A stretch of DNA of 64,000 nucleotides from Gluconacetobacter tumulisoli. GTDB taxonomy: Bacteria > Pseudomonadota > Alphaproteobacteria > Acetobacterales > Acetobacteraceae. Below, one piece after another: positions 1-8,910 of the stretch; positions within the stretch are counted from its first letter, which is position 1; each line of letters starts with the position of its first letter. A program made the position numbers and the translations under genes. Below the pieces are notes generated by a model. It saw nothing but the letters and a program-made list of their open reading frames with translations. It was not told the origin of the DNA and made no database searches. The stretch spans positions 173,949 through 237,948 of the forward strand of contig NZ_JABEQM010000007.1 of assembly GCF_014174155.1 (NCBI RefSeq). The letters run 5' to 3'.

Positions 1-251
1 AGGCCGCGCTGCGCCAGTATCGGCCGATCTCGGTCTGTGGCGAGATCGCGGGCGATCCCCGGGTGGTGCCGCTGCTGATCGGGCTGGGCCTGCGGTCGTT
101 TTCGATGACCGCATCGGCCGTGCCGCGCGTCAAGCGGGTGGTGCGCGCCCTGTCCTTCGAGGATTGCCGGCGTCTGGCCCACCGTGTGATGCAGGTGTCG
201 GTCGTCGAGGAAGTGACGGCTCTGATCGACGCCTTCGCCGCCGGGAAATGA
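1..251 (+). CDS. PTS phosphoenolpyruvate-protein phosphotransferase (enzyme I), 3' end
   Basis: Only the last 82 codons lie in the window, read in frame 3 and ending at TGA 249-251. The fragment carries the enzyme I C-terminal signature: VCGEIAGDP with the cysteine that acts as proton donor on the pyruvate enolate, then LLIGLGLRSFSMTAS and a PRVKRVVR stretch. Enzyme I takes phosphate from PEP and passes it to HPr. The fragment cannot tell a sugar-type enzyme I (PtsI) from the nitrogen-type EINtr (PtsP), because the N-terminal GAF domain that separates them lies outside the window. Acetic acid bacteria often have an incomplete, regulatory PTS, so a regulatory role is likely, but that is inference. 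Confidence 0.85.
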   Translation, partial: AALRQYRPISVCGEIAGDPRVVPLLIGLGLRSFSMTASAVPRVKRVVRALSFEDCRRLAHRVMQVSVVEEVTALIDAFAAGK

Positions 252-295
252 TGTCCGGGGCGTGGGTGGTGTCAGGCCGGGGCGCTGTCCCGAAA

Positions 296-425
296 CCTGC
301 CGGAACGGGCTTCGCCCGGACCCGCCAGGGCCTGAGGTCCAGGACCCCGATCACAGGTCAACGAACCGGTTTCCAAGGGCCGCCGGCCTTTGGCGGGTTT
401 CAGGGCAGCACCCTGACCCAGGGTC
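296..425. repeat. Modular hairpin repeat, family A, diverged copy
   Basis: The gap between enzyme I and pabB contains GGGCTTCGCCCGGACC, a GGGCCTGAGGTCC hairpin, then GGTTTCCAAGGGCCGCCGG pairing with CCTTTGGCGGG. It has the same order and core motifs as the copies at 2665, 26948 and 48241, but is more degenerate. No other gene or clear promoter is seen in this gap. Confidence 0.6.
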
Positions 426-453
426 GGGAAATCGCGCCGGCAGGACCGTCCCG

Positions 454-1854
454 ATGATGACGGCACCCCACACGATCGAACTGCCGTGGCGGGATCCGGA
501 CGACGTGCTGTGGTCCTGGCGGGAGGAACCGTGGCTGGCCTGCCTGGACAGCGGTGGGGAGATCGGTCCGCGTGCCCGCTGGACAGTCCTGTGCCGCCGG
601 CCTGTCCATGTGGTGGATTGGCGCCGTGGCGGGTCCTGCCGCGTGGACGGCATGCCGGTCCACGGAGCGGGGGAGGAGATCGACCCGCTGGCGGTCCTGC
701 GCGGCCTGCTGCCGCCGCGCATCCCGGTCGGCGATTGGCCGTTCGCGGGTGGCCTGATTGGTTTCGCGGGCTACGCGATGGGGCAGGAACTGGAAGGGGT
801 GGCGACGCGCCATGCCCCGGATCCGGCCCATCCGGACCTGGCGGCGGGCTGTTACGACCACGCCCTGCTGTTCGACCGGATCGCGCGGCGGGTGCATCTG
901 GCGACGATCCGCGCCGAACCCGGGCCGCTGTTCGCCCGCGCCAGGGCGGATTGGGGGGCGATCGGGGCGGCACCGCCGCCGACGTCCCTGCCGAACCTGC
1001 GCTTCGTTCCCGACCAGCCTTCGGGCGACTATGTTGCGGCGGTGGCCAGGGCGGTGGAACGGATTGCCGCCGGCGATATCTTCCAGGTCAATATCACCGG
1101 GCGGATGACCGCCGCTCGTCCCCCGGGCCTGGCGGATATCGACATCTATCGCGCGTTGCGCCGGGCCTCGCCCGCGCCGTTCGGGGCGTGGCTGGCCTGC
1201 GGGCCCGGTTTCGGCCTGCTGTCGGCGTCGCCCGAACGGTTCGTGCATCTGTCGGCGGACGGCGCCCTGGGGACCCGGCCCATCAAGGGCACCCGGCCGC
1301 GCGGCGCTACCGCGGACGAGGATGCGGCGCTGTGCGCCGAACTGGCGGCGGACGACAAGGAGCGGGCCGAAAATCTGATGATCGTGGACCTGATGCGCAA
1401 TGACCTGGGCCGGGTCGCGCGGATCGGCAGCGTCCATGTCCCCGAATTGCTGGCAGTCGAACAATTCGCCCATGTCCACCATCTGGTGTCCGAGGTGCGG
1501 GCCCTGCTGGCCCCCGGGCGCGACGCGTTCGACCTGCTGCGCGCCACCCTGCCGCCGGGGTCGGTCACCGGCGCGCCCAAGCACCGGGCGATGCAGATCA
1601 TCGACGAACTGGAGGCGTCTGCCCGGCATGCCTATTGCGGCGCGGTCTTTCGCATCGGAACCGATGGCGCGATGGACAGTTCGGTCATCATCCGCGCGCT
1701 GGCGACGACCCCGGACGGGATCGAGGCCGCGGCGGGGGGCGGGATCACCATCCTGTCCGACCCGGAGCAGGAATATGCGGAAATGTGCCTGAAGATCGCG
1801 CCGCTGCTGTCCCTGTTCGGGGACCGCCCCCCCGGCGGGCGCGCCGCATCATGA
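454..1854 (+). CDS. pabB: Aminodeoxychorismate synthase component I
   Basis: A 466-residue chorismate-binding enzyme that, with an amidotransferase partner (PabA/TrpG, not in the window), converts chorismate and glutamine to 4-amino-4-deoxychorismate for folate synthesis. The C-terminal chorismate-binding domain has PIKGTRPRG, the lysine-containing motif typical of PabB rather than the TrpE form. It also has DDKERAENLMIVDLMRNDLGR, split here as DDKERAENLMIV and DLMRNDLGR, then GSVTGAPKHRAM, and a DPEQEYAEMCLK-like end. The ORF is open upstream to 262, but that extension is repeat DNA. ATG 454, after GGCAGGA, gives the normal family length. The stop overlaps pabC (ATGA), so the two are translationally coupled. 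Confidence 0.93.
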   Translation: MMTAPHTIELPWRDPDDVLWSWREEPWLACLDSGGEIGPRARWTVLCRRPVHVVDWRRGGSCRVDGMPVHGAGEEIDPLAVLRGLLPPRIPVGDWPFAGGLIGFAGYAMGQELEGVATRHAPDPAHPDLAAGCYDHALLFDRIARRVHLATIRAEPGPLFARARADWGAIGAAPPPTSLPNLRFVPDQPSGDYVAAVARAVERIAAGDIFQVNITGRMTAARPPGLADIDIYRALRRASPAPFGAWLACGPGFGLLSASPERFVHLSADGALGTRPIKGTRPRGATADEDAALCAELAADDKERAENLMIVDLMRNDLGRVARIGSVHVPELLAVEQFAHVHHLVSEVRALLAPGRDAFDLLRATLPPGSVTGAPKHRAMQIIDELEASARHAYCGAVFRIGTDGAMDSSVIIRALATTPDGIEAAAGGGITILSDPEQEYAEMCLKIAPLLSLFGDRPPGGRAAS

Positions 1855-2654
1855 CGTGGCTGTGGCTGAATGGCGGGCTGGTCTCGGCCGACGCGGCGCG
1901 CATCGACCCGGCCGATCGCGGCCTGACCCTGGGTGACGGCGTGTTCGAGACGATGCGCGTGGCGCACGGTCGCATCGTCCATGTCGCCCTGCATCTGGAC
2001 CGGCTGCGCCAGGGGGCGGAGGTCCTGATGTTTCCGGCGCCGGACCTGGACCGGGTCGAGGACGCGCTGCGCCGGGTCGTGCGGCGCAACGACATGACGG
2101 ATGGATCGCTGCGCCTGACCCTGACGCGCGGCTGCGGGCCGCGCGGGGTGATGCCGCCGGCCCATCCATCGCCGACCCTGCTGGTCACGCCGTCCCCGCC
2201 GCCGGCCGCCCCGTTGCCTGCGGCGCGCATGGTCGTCAGCACGCGCATCCGGCGCGACGAAACCTCGCCGCTCTCGCGGATCAAGAGCCTGGATTACCTT
2301 CCGAATGTCCTCGCACGGCTGGAGGCCGCACAGCGGGGCGGCGACGAGGCGCTGATGCTGAACCTGGCCGGACGCGTGGCGGAGGCCTCGGCCAGCACGA
2401 TCGTCATCCAGCGCGAGGGCCGGCTGGTGACGCCACCGGTGGCCGAAGGCGCGCTGCCGGGCATCGCGCGCGCGGTCCTGCTGGCGGCGGGAATGCTGGA
2501 CGAGGCGCCGCTGGACCTGGACGATCTGCGCCATGCCGACGGCGTGTTCCTGACCAGCAGCCTGTCGGTGCGCGAGGTCGCGTCCCTGGACGGCGTGGCC
2601 CTGGCGCGCGTGCCGGGGACGGCGGATGCCATCCGGGCCTGCGTGCAGTCGTAG
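1851..2654 (+). CDS. pabC: Aminodeoxychorismate lyase / class IV aminotransferase
   Basis: A 267-residue PLP enzyme of fold type IV. It begins MTWLWLNGGLV, followed by DRGLTLGDGVFETMRV, the signature of PabC and branched-chain aminotransferases. SRIKSLDYLPNVLA supplies the PLP-binding lysine, and a Thr-Ser-Ser segment near residue 228 (FLTSSLSVREV) fits the phosphate-binding region. The reaction would release pyruvate from aminodeoxychorismate to give p-aminobenzoate. The ATG overlaps the pabB stop by 4 nt, which is the best argument for PabC. Sequence alone does not fully exclude D-amino-acid or branched-chain aminotransferase activity. Confidence 0.88.
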   Translation: MTWLWLNGGLVSADAARIDPADRGLTLGDGVFETMRVAHGRIVHVALHLDRLRQGAEVLMFPAPDLDRVEDALRRVVRRNDMTDGSLRLTLTRGCGPRGVMPPAHPSPTLLVTPSPPPAAPLPAARMVVSTRIRRDETSPLSRIKSLDYLPNVLARLEAAQRGGDEALMLNLAGRVAEASASTIVIQREGRLVTPPVAEGALPGIARAVLLAAGMLDEAPLDLDDLRHADGVFLTSSLSVREVASLDGVALARVPGTADAIRACVQS

Positions 2655-2664
2655 TACAGGTCTA

Positions 2665-2786
2665 CAGGTCGGGCTCTGCCCGAACCCGGCAAGGGCCTCG
2701 GCCCTTGCATTCCGTCTTTTTATAAAATCTGGGGTTTCCAAAGAGCTAAGCCCTTTGATGGGACAAGGGCGACGCCTTTGTCTGGC
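2665..2786. repeat. Modular hairpin repeat, family A, full-length copy
   Basis: The copy starts 10 nt after the pabC stop. Hairpin 1 is GGTCGGGC-TCT-GCCCGAACC. Hairpin 2 is GCAAGGGCC-TC-GGCCCTTGC. Hairpin 3 is GGTTTCCAAAGAGC with GCCCTTTGATGGG. Hairpin 4 is GACAAGGGCG-ACGCCTTTGTC. The same four modules recur at 26948-27068. Position directly after a stop suggests a role in 3'-end formation or mRNA stability, which is inference. Confidence 0.75.
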
Positions 2787-2899
2787 CTCATCATTCCTTT
2801 CGCACGTCTGAATCTTGCACGGGAAGATTGCCCCTGCGGTCCGGGTTGGATAAGGGACGCGGGCTTTGCATTCCGCCCCTTCATGAAAGGTCGCCCCCG

Positions 2900-4477
2900 A
2901 TGACCCAGACGCCCGTGCCGGTCCGGCGCGCCCTGATTTCCGTCTCCGACAAGACGGGACTGCTCGATCTTGCCCGGGCCCTGATCGCCCATGGCGCGGA
3001 AATCCTGTCGACCGGGGGGTCGGCCAAGGCGCTGCGCGAGGCCGGCCTGCCGGTGACCGAGGTCTCGGACCATACCGGCTTCCCGGAAATCCTGGATGGC
3101 CGCGTCAAGACGCTGGTGCCGCAGATCCATGGCGGCATCCTCGGCCGCCGCGACCTGCCCGCGCACCTGGCGCAGATGGACGCGCACGGCATCGCGCCGA
3201 TCGACCTGGTCGCGGTGAACCTCTACCCGTTCGAGGCCACCGTGGCCTCCGGCGCGGGGGAAGAGGACTGCATCGAGAACATCGATATCGGCGGGCCCGC
3301 CCTGATCCGCGCGGCGGCCAAGAACCATGACCATGTCGCCGTGCTGACCGATCCGGCCCAGTATCCGGCCGTCATCGAGGCGCTGGCCGCCGGCGGCACG
3401 ACACTGGCGGCGCGGCGCGCGCTGGCGGGCGCCGCCTATGCCCGCACCGCCGCATATGATTCCGCCATCGCGACCTGGTTCGCGGCCCGGCGCGGCGACA
3501 TCCTGCCTGATCGCCTGACCGTGGCCGGCCTGCGGCGCGAGAGCCTGCGCTATGGCGAGAACCCGCATCAGCACGCGGCCTTCTACGCCGACGGCAGCAC
3601 GCGCCCCGGCGTCGCCACCGCGCGGCAGGTGCAGGGCAAGTCCCTGTCCTACAACAATCTGAACGACACCGACGCGGCGTTCGAGGCCGTGGCGGAGTTC
3701 GACGGCCCGGCGGTGGTCATCGTCAAGCATGCCAACCCCTGCGGCGTCGCCACCGCCGACACGCTGGCGGCGGCGTGGGACCTGGCGCTGCGCTGCGACC
3801 CGGTTTCGGCCTTCGGCGGGATCGTGGCCCTGAACCGCACGCTGGATGCCGAGGCCGCGTCGCGGATCGCCGCGATCTTCACCGAAGTCATCGTGGCCCC
3901 GGATGCGACCGACGAGGCCTGCGCCATCCTGGCGAAGAAGAAGAACCTGCGCCTGCTGCTGACGGGCGCGATGCCCGACCCGGCCGAAGGCGGCGTCACG
4001 ATCCGTTCGGTCGCCGGCGGCTTCCTGGCCCAGACGCGCGACAACGGCCGGATCGCGCCCGCCGACCTGAAGATCGTGACAGCCCGCGCGCCGACCGAGG
4101 CCGAAATGGCGGACCTGATCTTCGCCTTCCGCGTCGGCAAGCATGTGAAGTCGAACGCCATCGTCTATGCCAAGGGGCAGGCGACGGCCGGGATCGGCGC
4201 CGGGCAGATGAGCCGCGTGGATTCCGCCCGGATCGCCGCGGTCAAGGGCGCGGAGGCCGCGAAGGCCGCCGGCCTGGAGCAGCCGCTGACGACCGGGAGC
4301 GTTGTGGCGTCCGATGCGTTCTTCCCCTTTGCCGACGGGCTGGAGGCCGCGATCGCGGCCGGCGCCACCGCGGTGATCCAGCCTGGCGGGTCGATCCGTG
4401 ACGACGAAGTCATCGCCGCGGCCGACCGCGCGGGCGTCGCCATGGTGTTCACAGGTATGCGTCACTTCCGGCACTGA
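2900..4477 (+). CDS. purH: Bifunctional AICAR formyltransferase / IMP cyclohydrolase
   Basis: A 525-residue enzyme catalysing the last two steps of de novo IMP synthesis. The N-terminal cyclohydrolase half (about residues 1-150) shows [47 protein letters not shown] and GGILGRRD. The C-terminal transferase half shows [32 protein letters not shown] (the catalytic Lys-His pair), and DAFFPFADG, and ends [10 protein letters not shown] as is standard for PurH. The ORF is open further upstream, but ATG 2900 gives the canonical MTQ...[12 protein letters not shown] start. It is an isolated single gene between two unrelated transcription units. Confidence 0.97.
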   Translation: MTQTPVPVRRALISVSDKTGLLDLARALIAHGAEILSTGGSAKALREAGLPVTEVSDHTGFPEILDGRVKTLVPQIHGGILGRRDLPAHLAQMDAHGIAPIDLVAVNLYPFEATVASGAGEEDCIENIDIGGPALIRAAAKNHDHVAVLTDPAQYPAVIEALAAGGTTLAARRALAGAAYARTAAYDSAIATWFAARRGDILPDRLTVAGLRRESLRYGENPHQHAAFYADGSTRPGVATARQVQGKSLSYNNLNDTDAAFEAVAEFDGPAVVIVKHANPCGVATADTLAAAWDLALRCDPVSAFGGIVALNRTLDAEAASRIAAIFTEVIVAPDATDEACAILAKKKNLRLLLTGAMPDPAEGGVTIRSVAGGFLAQTRDNGRIAPADLKIVTARAPTEAEMADLIFAFRVGKHVKSNAIVYAKGQATAGIGAGQMSRVDSARIAAVKGAEAAKAAGLEQPLTTGSVVASDAFFPFADGLEAAIAAGATAVIQPGGSIRDDEVIAAADRAGVAMVFTGMRHFRH

Positions 4478-4581
4478 TCCCCCGGCGGCGGGGATTGCCG
4501 GGCGGGGCAGGATCCATTTCACTGCCCGCCCGGCCGCGTCCCCGTCGGGACGGACGCAAGACGACAGAGACGAGCACTGGC

Positions 4582-5343
4582 ATGGACATTTCCCGTCGTT
4601 TCCCCCTTCTTCCGGCTTCCTGCCTTCTGGCGGCCGCCGGGCTGTTCGTGTCCCACGGAGCGTTCGCCAGGGCGGCCGCGCCGGTTGCGCCGATGGCGGC
4701 GCAGGAAAGCCACCCGGTGTCCGCCTATGATTTCGCGCCGCTGCCGGTGACGACGGGCGTTGTCGCCCAGTACCTGCCGACGCCGGCGGGGGACGTCGAC
4801 GGCCTGATGCTGACCGACGGGACCGAGATCCTGTGCTCGCACGAACTCGGCCTGGCCGTCGCCAGCATCGTGAAGCCGGGCGACCGGATTTCCGTCAGCG
4901 GCCTGAAGGGCCGCGAACTGCCGATCGTCCGCGCCTATGCGGTGACCAGCCCCCGCGGGCGGCGGGTCGAGGATGCGGGCGCGACCTCGGTCCGGCTGCC
5001 CACGCCGACCAGCGGGCCGGACATCGTCGTGACCGGCACCGTGCGGGCGCCGCTTTATTCCCTGCATGGCCAGCTGATCGGCGCGGTGATGCAGGATTAC
5101 GGCGTCGTGTACCTGGCGCCGGCCGAGGCCGCGCGCCTGTCGGCGTGGCTGCAGCCGGGGCGCACGCTCCATGCCGTGGGCAATGGCAGCACGGGCGCGC
5201 TGGGGCGGGCGATCGACGCACGTGACATCGGGCCCGCGCCCGGCCAGACGATCCGCGTCGCGCCGGCGGATGCGCCGGCGGCAGGCGCCTTTCCCGGCAG
5301 CGCCGCCTATGACGACATTCCGGGTGCCACCTCCCGGCCCTGA
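4582..5343 (+). CDS. Secreted protein with two OB-fold-like modules, function unknown
   Basis: A 253-residue protein with a clear Sec signal peptide (MDISRR, a hydrophobic run to about residue 28, then a likely cut after GAFA). The mature part has two similar segments. The first, about residues 55-110, contains VVAQYLPTPAGDVDGLMLTDG and CSHELGLAVASIVKPGD. The second, about residues 150-230, contains VVTGTVRAPLYSLHGQLIGAV, YLAPAEAARLSAWLQPG and LHAVGNGS. Both read as small beta-rich units with a helix, in the style of periplasmic OB-fold proteins, so internal duplication is likely. No catalytic motif is visible. ATG 4582 is chosen because it places the signal peptide at the N terminus. I do not recognise a named family. 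Confidence 0.7.
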   Translation: MDISRRFPLLPASCLLAAAGLFVSHGAFARAAAPVAPMAAQESHPVSAYDFAPLPVTTGVVAQYLPTPAGDVDGLMLTDGTEILCSHELGLAVASIVKPGDRISVSGLKGRELPIVRAYAVTSPRGRRVEDAGATSVRLPTPTSGPDIVVTGTVRAPLYSLHGQLIGAVMQDYGVVYLAPAEAARLSAWLQPGRTLHAVGNGSTGALGRAIDARDIGPAPGQTIRVAPADAPAAGAFPGSAAYDDIPGATSRP

Positions 5344-5543
5344 TCGACGGGAAGCCGGGGTCGGCGATTTCATGCGGAACCTGCGGGGCAGAAATGTAAT
5401 ATATGCATGATCGCGGGCGACCCGCGGTCGCGGACCCGCCGCCCGGGTCGGTCGATCCGTCCATGCATGCCGCAGCCTCTGCGCCCGAGGGGACTCATTG
5501 CGAAAGATGGCTGTTTTCCTGAACCGGAAACACCAGCGTTTGC

Positions 5544-5572
5544 TTGACAGCTTATTGTGGCCCCGTTAGCTA
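5544..5572 (+). promoter_or_regulatory. Candidate promoter of the F0 ATP synthase operon
   Basis: A perfect -35 TTGACA at 5544-5549 is followed after 17 nt by a weak -10 TAGCTA (5567-5572). Transcription would start about 20-25 nt before the atpI TTG start. It is the only -35 consensus seen in the 258-nt gap 5344-5601, which otherwise holds no recognisable gene. Confidence 0.45.
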
Positions 5573-5601
5573 GCGCCTGCACCCGCCTGGAGGTGTGAAA
5601 T

Positions 5602-5925
5602 TTGGGTAAGGATCCGGACAGCTCCCGAGAGTCCTTCGACCGCAGGTTGCGACAGGCCCAGGATCGGCACAAGCCGGACCGGGCGACGCAGCCGAAGGCG
5701 GCGGGGGGCGACATGTCCGACCTGGGGATTGTCCTCCGGGCGGGCACCGAGATGGTATCGGCCCTGGTGGTCGGTGTCGCCATCGGATGGGGATTGGACC
5801 GATGGCTGGGCTACCGCCCGGCGTTCCTGATCCTGTTTACGTTCCTGGGTGGCGCTGCGGGCGTGCTGAATGTCTGGCGTCTCGTCAGGCCGCAGGACAC
5901 GCCGGGGGACAAGCCGGGCCCGTGA
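5602..5925 (+). CDS. atpI: ATP synthase protein I (assembly factor)
   Basis: A 107-residue protein with a charged N-terminal third (DSSRESFDRRLRQAQDRHKPD) and two transmembrane helices: about residues 42-62, ending WGLDRW, and about 67-88, PAFLILFTFLGGAAGVLNV. This is the standard AtpI/UncI layout. AtpI assists assembly of the c-ring. Translation is assigned to TTG 5602 because TGGAGGTG lies 5-12 nt upstream; the next methionine would remove the conserved basic N terminus. It is first in the atpI-atpB-atpE-atpF'-atpF operon. Confidence 0.9.
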   Translation: MGKDPDSSRESFDRRLRQAQDRHKPDRATQPKAAGGDMSDLGIVLRAGTEMVSALVVGVAIGWGLDRWLGYRPAFLILFTFLGGAAGVLNVWRLVRPQDTPGDKPGP

Positions 5926-5956
5926 CAGGGACCGGAACGGTATAGGGAAGACGAAG

Positions 5957-6706
5957 TTGGCGGCCGGATCCACCATCGACGCACTCGGTCAGTTCGAACT
6001 CCACCCCGTCCTGGGCGGACTCGGGCAGTCGCTGCGCTTCAGCCAGTCGCCGGTCATGATGATCGTCGCGTCCGCCCTGGTGCTGGCATTCCTGTATGTC
6101 GGCATGCGTCCCGCCGCCGTCGTGCCGGGCCGCCTGCAATCGGCGGCGGAAATCTGCTACGATTTCATCTACAACATGGCCGTCGACACGATCGGCGCGG
6201 AAGGCCGGGCCTTCTTCCCGTTCGTCTTTACCCTGTTCTTCTTCATCCTGGCCGGCAACTATCTCGGCCTGCTGCCTTTTTCCTTCGCGTTCACCAGCCA
6301 TGTCGCCGTGACGCTCGCGCTTGCGCTGCTGGTGTTCGTCCTCTCGGTCGTCGTTTCGCTCAAGGTCCAGGGCGCGAAATTCTTCGCGCACTTCATGCCC
6401 GCCGGCGCGCCGGTCGCCCTGGCGCCGCTGCTGGTGCCGATCGAGATCCTCTCGTTCCTCTCCCGTCCCGTCAGCCTGTCGATCCGTCTGTTCGCCAACA
6501 TGGTGGCAGGCCACGTGATGCTGGAGATGTTCGCCGCCTTCACGATCATGCTGGCCGGGCTCGGGCTGGTCGGCGACGTGCTCGCCGTCGGACCGGTGGT
6601 CATCAATATCGCGCTGATGGCGCTCGAATTGCTGGTGGGTGCGCTCCAGGCCTACGTGTTCGCGATCCTCACCTGCATCTACCTGCGGGAGGCGGTCGCA
6701 CACTGA
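5957..6706 (+). CDS. atpB: F0F1 ATP synthase subunit a
   Basis: A 249-residue membrane subunit forming the two proton half-channels next to the c-ring. Typical features are ALGQFELHP at the N terminus, FFFILAGNYLGLLPFSFAFT in the middle, and SLSIRLFANMVAGHVML, with the essential arginine opposite the c-ring carboxylate. The C terminus, LELLVGALQAYVFAILTCIYL, supplies the last helices. TTG 5957 is selected because GGAAG lies 8-12 nt upstream and the resulting start (MAAGSTIDALGQF) fits the family. The longer open frame to 5870 overlaps atpI and has no family similarity. Confidence 0.95.
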   Translation: MAAGSTIDALGQFELHPVLGGLGQSLRFSQSPVMMIVASALVLAFLYVGMRPAAVVPGRLQSAAEICYDFIYNMAVDTIGAEGRAFFPFVFTLFFFILAGNYLGLLPFSFAFTSHVAVTLALALLVFVLSVVVSLKVQGAKFFAHFMPAGAPVALAPLLVPIEILSFLSRPVSLSIRLFANMVAGHVMLEMFAAFTIMLAGLGLVGDVLAVGPVVINIALMALELLVGALQAYVFAILTCIYLREAVAH

Positions 6707-6762
6707 TCGCGGCCTATCCCCAGCCCCACCTGAACGCCTGAACAAACAAGGAAAGCCTCGCT

Positions 6763-6987
6763 ATGGACATCGCTGCAGCCCGGGAAATTGGTGCCGGTAT
6801 CGCCGTTATCGCCCTCGCCGGCGTCGGCATCGGCCTGGGTAACATCTTCTCCACGCTGGTCAGCAGCATCGCCCGCAACCCGGCCGCGCGTCCGCACGTG
6901 TTCGGCCTGGGCATGCTGGGCTTCGCCCTGACGGAAGCCGTGGCCCTGTACGCCCTGCTGATTGCCTTCCTGATCCTGTTCGTCTGA
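6763..6987 (+). CDS. atpE: F0F1 ATP synthase subunit c
   Basis: A 74-residue hairpin protein with two transmembrane helices joined by the polar loop [12 protein letters not shown]. Helix 1 carries the glycine-rich AGVGIGLGN packing motif. Helix 2 carries the proton-binding carboxylate as Glu58 in [13 protein letters not shown]. No sodium-binding ligand set (a Gln in helix 1 with a Ser/Thr after the Glu) is seen, so proton coupling is expected. AGGAAAG precedes ATG 6763. Length and loop are canonical. Confidence 0.97.
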   Translation: MDIAAAREIGAGIAVIALAGVGIGLGNIFSTLVSSIARNPAARPHVFGLGMLGFALTEAVALYALLIAFLILFV

Positions 6988-7002
6988 GTATCGGAGGCCG
7001 AC

Positions 7003-7614
7003 GTGGCACGTTCCGCGGTGTCGATCACCCGAAAGGCGGCGTCGCTTGCGACGTCGTCCGCGCTGGCCCTGCCGCTGATGGCCATGGTCGCGCCGGGCGC
7101 GCGCGCCGTGGGCATGCCGCAGCTTGATTTCGCCAACCCCCTCGTCACCGGCCAGGTGATCTGGGGCGGCGTCATCTTCCTGGTGCTGTATCTGCTTCTC
7201 AGCCGCTCGGCCCTGCCGAAGGTCGAGAAGGTTCTCGCCACCCGTCGCCTGACGATCGAGAACGACCTGGATATCGCCCGCCGCGCCAAGGCCCACGCCG
7301 ATGCCGCGGTCGACGACCTGCACCAGGCCCGCCGTTCGGCGATGGCCGAGGCGCAGGCCAATGTCGAGAAGGTGGTCGAGGACGCCCGTGTGGCCGCCCT
7401 GCGCCAGACGCAGGAGATGAACGCCCGTCTGGCGGAGGATATCCGCCAGGCCGAGGCGCGCGTCGCCGCCGCCCGTGCCGAGGCCCTGGGATCCCTGCGT
7501 CAGATCGCCGGCGAGACGGCGCAGGTTCTGGTTCATCAGGTGTCGGGTACCTCGGTTCCGGGCGACGTGCTCGCCAGCCGGGTGAACGACGCCGCGACGG
7601 CCCGCGGTTTCTGA
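7003..7614 (+). CDS. atpF': F0F1 ATP synthase subunit b' (second b-type stator)
   Basis: A 203-residue stator subunit starting at GTG 7003 behind TCGGAGG. One transmembrane helix (about residues 50-68, VIWGGVIFLVLYLLLSRSAL) is followed by a long charged coiled coil rich in Ala, Glu and Arg. About 45 residues precede the helix, longer than usual, and include a hydrophobic segment (SSALALPLMAMVAPGARA) that resembles a signal or leader sequence. Two different b-type genes in tandem are normal for alphaproteobacterial, photosynthetic-type F0 operons, where b and b' form a heterodimer. Confidence 0.9.
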   Translation: MARSAVSITRKAASLATSSALALPLMAMVAPGARAVGMPQLDFANPLVTGQVIWGGVIFLVLYLLLSRSALPKVEKVLATRRLTIENDLDIARRAKAHADAAVDDLHQARRSAMAEAQANVEKVVEDARVAALRQTQEMNARLAEDIRQAEARVAAARAEALGSLRQIAGETAQVLVHQVSGTSVPGDVLASRVNDAATARGF

Positions 7615-7645
7615 CCGGGGCGCAATAGGAACAGGTCCAAAGACC

Positions 7646-8140
7646 ATGCTGCACGAACCCCGTTTCTGGTCGGCCGTCGCCTTCGTTCTGTTCTTCGTCC
7701 TGTTCGGGAAGAAGGTCTGGACGCCTCTGGTCACGGCACTGGACGGCCGGGCCGCCCGCATCCGCGCCGACCTGGACGAAGCCGCGCGCCTGCGCCGCGA
7801 GGCCGAGCAGATGCTCGAGGACGCCACGCGGGAACGCGAACTGGCCCTGGCCGAGGCCCGCGCCCTGGTGGAGCATTCGCTGGCCGAGGCGGCGCGCATC
7901 GCCGAGGCAGCCCGCAAGGAAGCCGAGGCCGTCGCCAGCCGACGCGAGCAGATGGCCCGCGACCGGATAGCGGCCTCTGAACGCAGTGCGGTGCGCGAGG
8001 TCCGCCTGGCGGCGATCGACGTCGCCATGCAGGCGACGCGCGATGCCCTGGCGGCGGCCCTGCCGGCCGAGGCCGGCGTGGCGATCGTCGACCGGGCCAT
8101 CGCCGACCTGCCGTCGGCCCTGACCCGGCACGCCGCCTGA
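7646..8140 (+). CDS. atpF: F0F1 ATP synthase subunit b
   Basis: A 164-residue peripheral-stalk subunit. One N-terminal membrane helix (FWSAVAFVLFFVLFGKKVW) is followed by LVTALDGRAARIRADLDEAARLR, shown in part, and a continuous amphipathic coiled coil to residue about 150. It begins 31 nt after b', behind a modest GGAACAGG site. It is the last gene of the F0 set. The F1 genes (atpH-A-G-D-C) do not follow, so F0 and F1 are in separate operons, as in other alphaproteobacteria. Confidence 0.93.
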   Translation: MLHEPRFWSAVAFVLFFVLFGKKVWTPLVTALDGRAARIRADLDEAARLRREAEQMLEDATRERELALAEARALVEHSLAEAARIAEAARKEAEAVASRREQMARDRIAASERSAVREVRLAAIDVAMQATRDALAAALPAEAGVAIVDRAIADLPSALTRHAA

Positions 8141-8153
8141 AGGGGCGCAGTTT

Positions 8154-8909
8154 CTGACCGCGCCCATTCCTTCCGCCCGTCCGGACCCCGTCCTCACCAT
8201 CGTGGCGGCGGTCCTGAACGAGGTGGACAATATCCGTCCCGTCTGCATCGAAATGGCCGAGGCCTGCCAGGCCCTGCCGGAATGCGAATTCGTCTTCGTC
8301 GATGACGGCAGCACGGACGGGACCGTCGATGCCCTGCTGGCGGTCCGCCAGGAAGGCATCCTGACCGGCTTGCGGGTGCTGTGCCACGATCGCCGCCTGG
8401 GCAAGTCGGCGGCCCTGCGCACCGGGATCGAGGCTGCGCGCGGTCGCTGGATCGCGACCATCGACGGCGACGGCCAGGACGACCCCACCGAAATCGCCGT
8501 CATGCTGGACCTGGCCCTGGCTGCGACAGGGCGGCCCCCTCTTGTCGTGGGCGTGCGGCTGCGCCGGCGGGACACCCTGTCGCGGCGGGTGGCGACGCGG
8601 CTGGCCAACGGGCTGCGTCGGCGCCTGCTGCGCGATGGCTGCCCGGATACCGGCGCGCCGATGAAGCTGTTCCTGCGTGACGATTTCCTGCGCCTGCCGC
8701 AGTTCGAGGGGCTGCATCGCTTCCTGCCCTCGCTGATGGGCCGGTATGGCGTACCGCTGCTGTGCCAGCCCGTACGCCATCGCAACCGCCTGCACGGGCA
8801 TTCCAAATACACGAACCTGAACCGGGCGCTGGTCGGCATCCGGGATCTTCTGGGCGTGATGTGGCTGAACAACCGCACGAGGCTGCCCCACCGCGTCATC
8901 GAACGCTGA
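8154..8909 (+). CDS. Family 2 glycosyltransferase, polyprenyl-phosphate sugar synthase type
   Basis: A GT-A fold enzyme of the DPM1/ArnC/GtrB group: LTIVAAVLNEVDNI as the first nucleotide-binding strand, FVFVDDGSTDGT, RRLGKSAALRTGIEAARG, and ATIDGDGQDDP with the metal-binding DxD. No C-terminal membrane helices are present, unlike ArnC/GtrB. It probably charges a polyprenyl phosphate with a hexose for the GT39 gene downstream. Start: GTG 8202 would cut the first beta strand, and the only candidate upstream with a purine-rich site (GGGGCGCAG) is CTG 8154, giving MTAPIPSARPDPVLTIV. The CTG start is unusual and is inference. It begins 14 nt after atpF. Confidence 0.85.
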   Translation: MTAPIPSARPDPVLTIVAAVLNEVDNIRPVCIEMAEACQALPECEFVFVDDGSTDGTVDALLAVRQEGILTGLRVLCHDRRLGKSAALRTGIEAARGRWIATIDGDGQDDPTEIAVMLDLALAATGRPPLVVGVRLRRRDTLSRRVATRLANGLRRRLLRDGCPDTGAPMKLFLRDDFLRLPQFEGLHRFLPSLMGRYGVPLLCQPVRHRNRLHGHSKYTNLNRALVGIRDLLGVMWLNNRTRLPHRVIER

Positions 8910-8910
8910 G

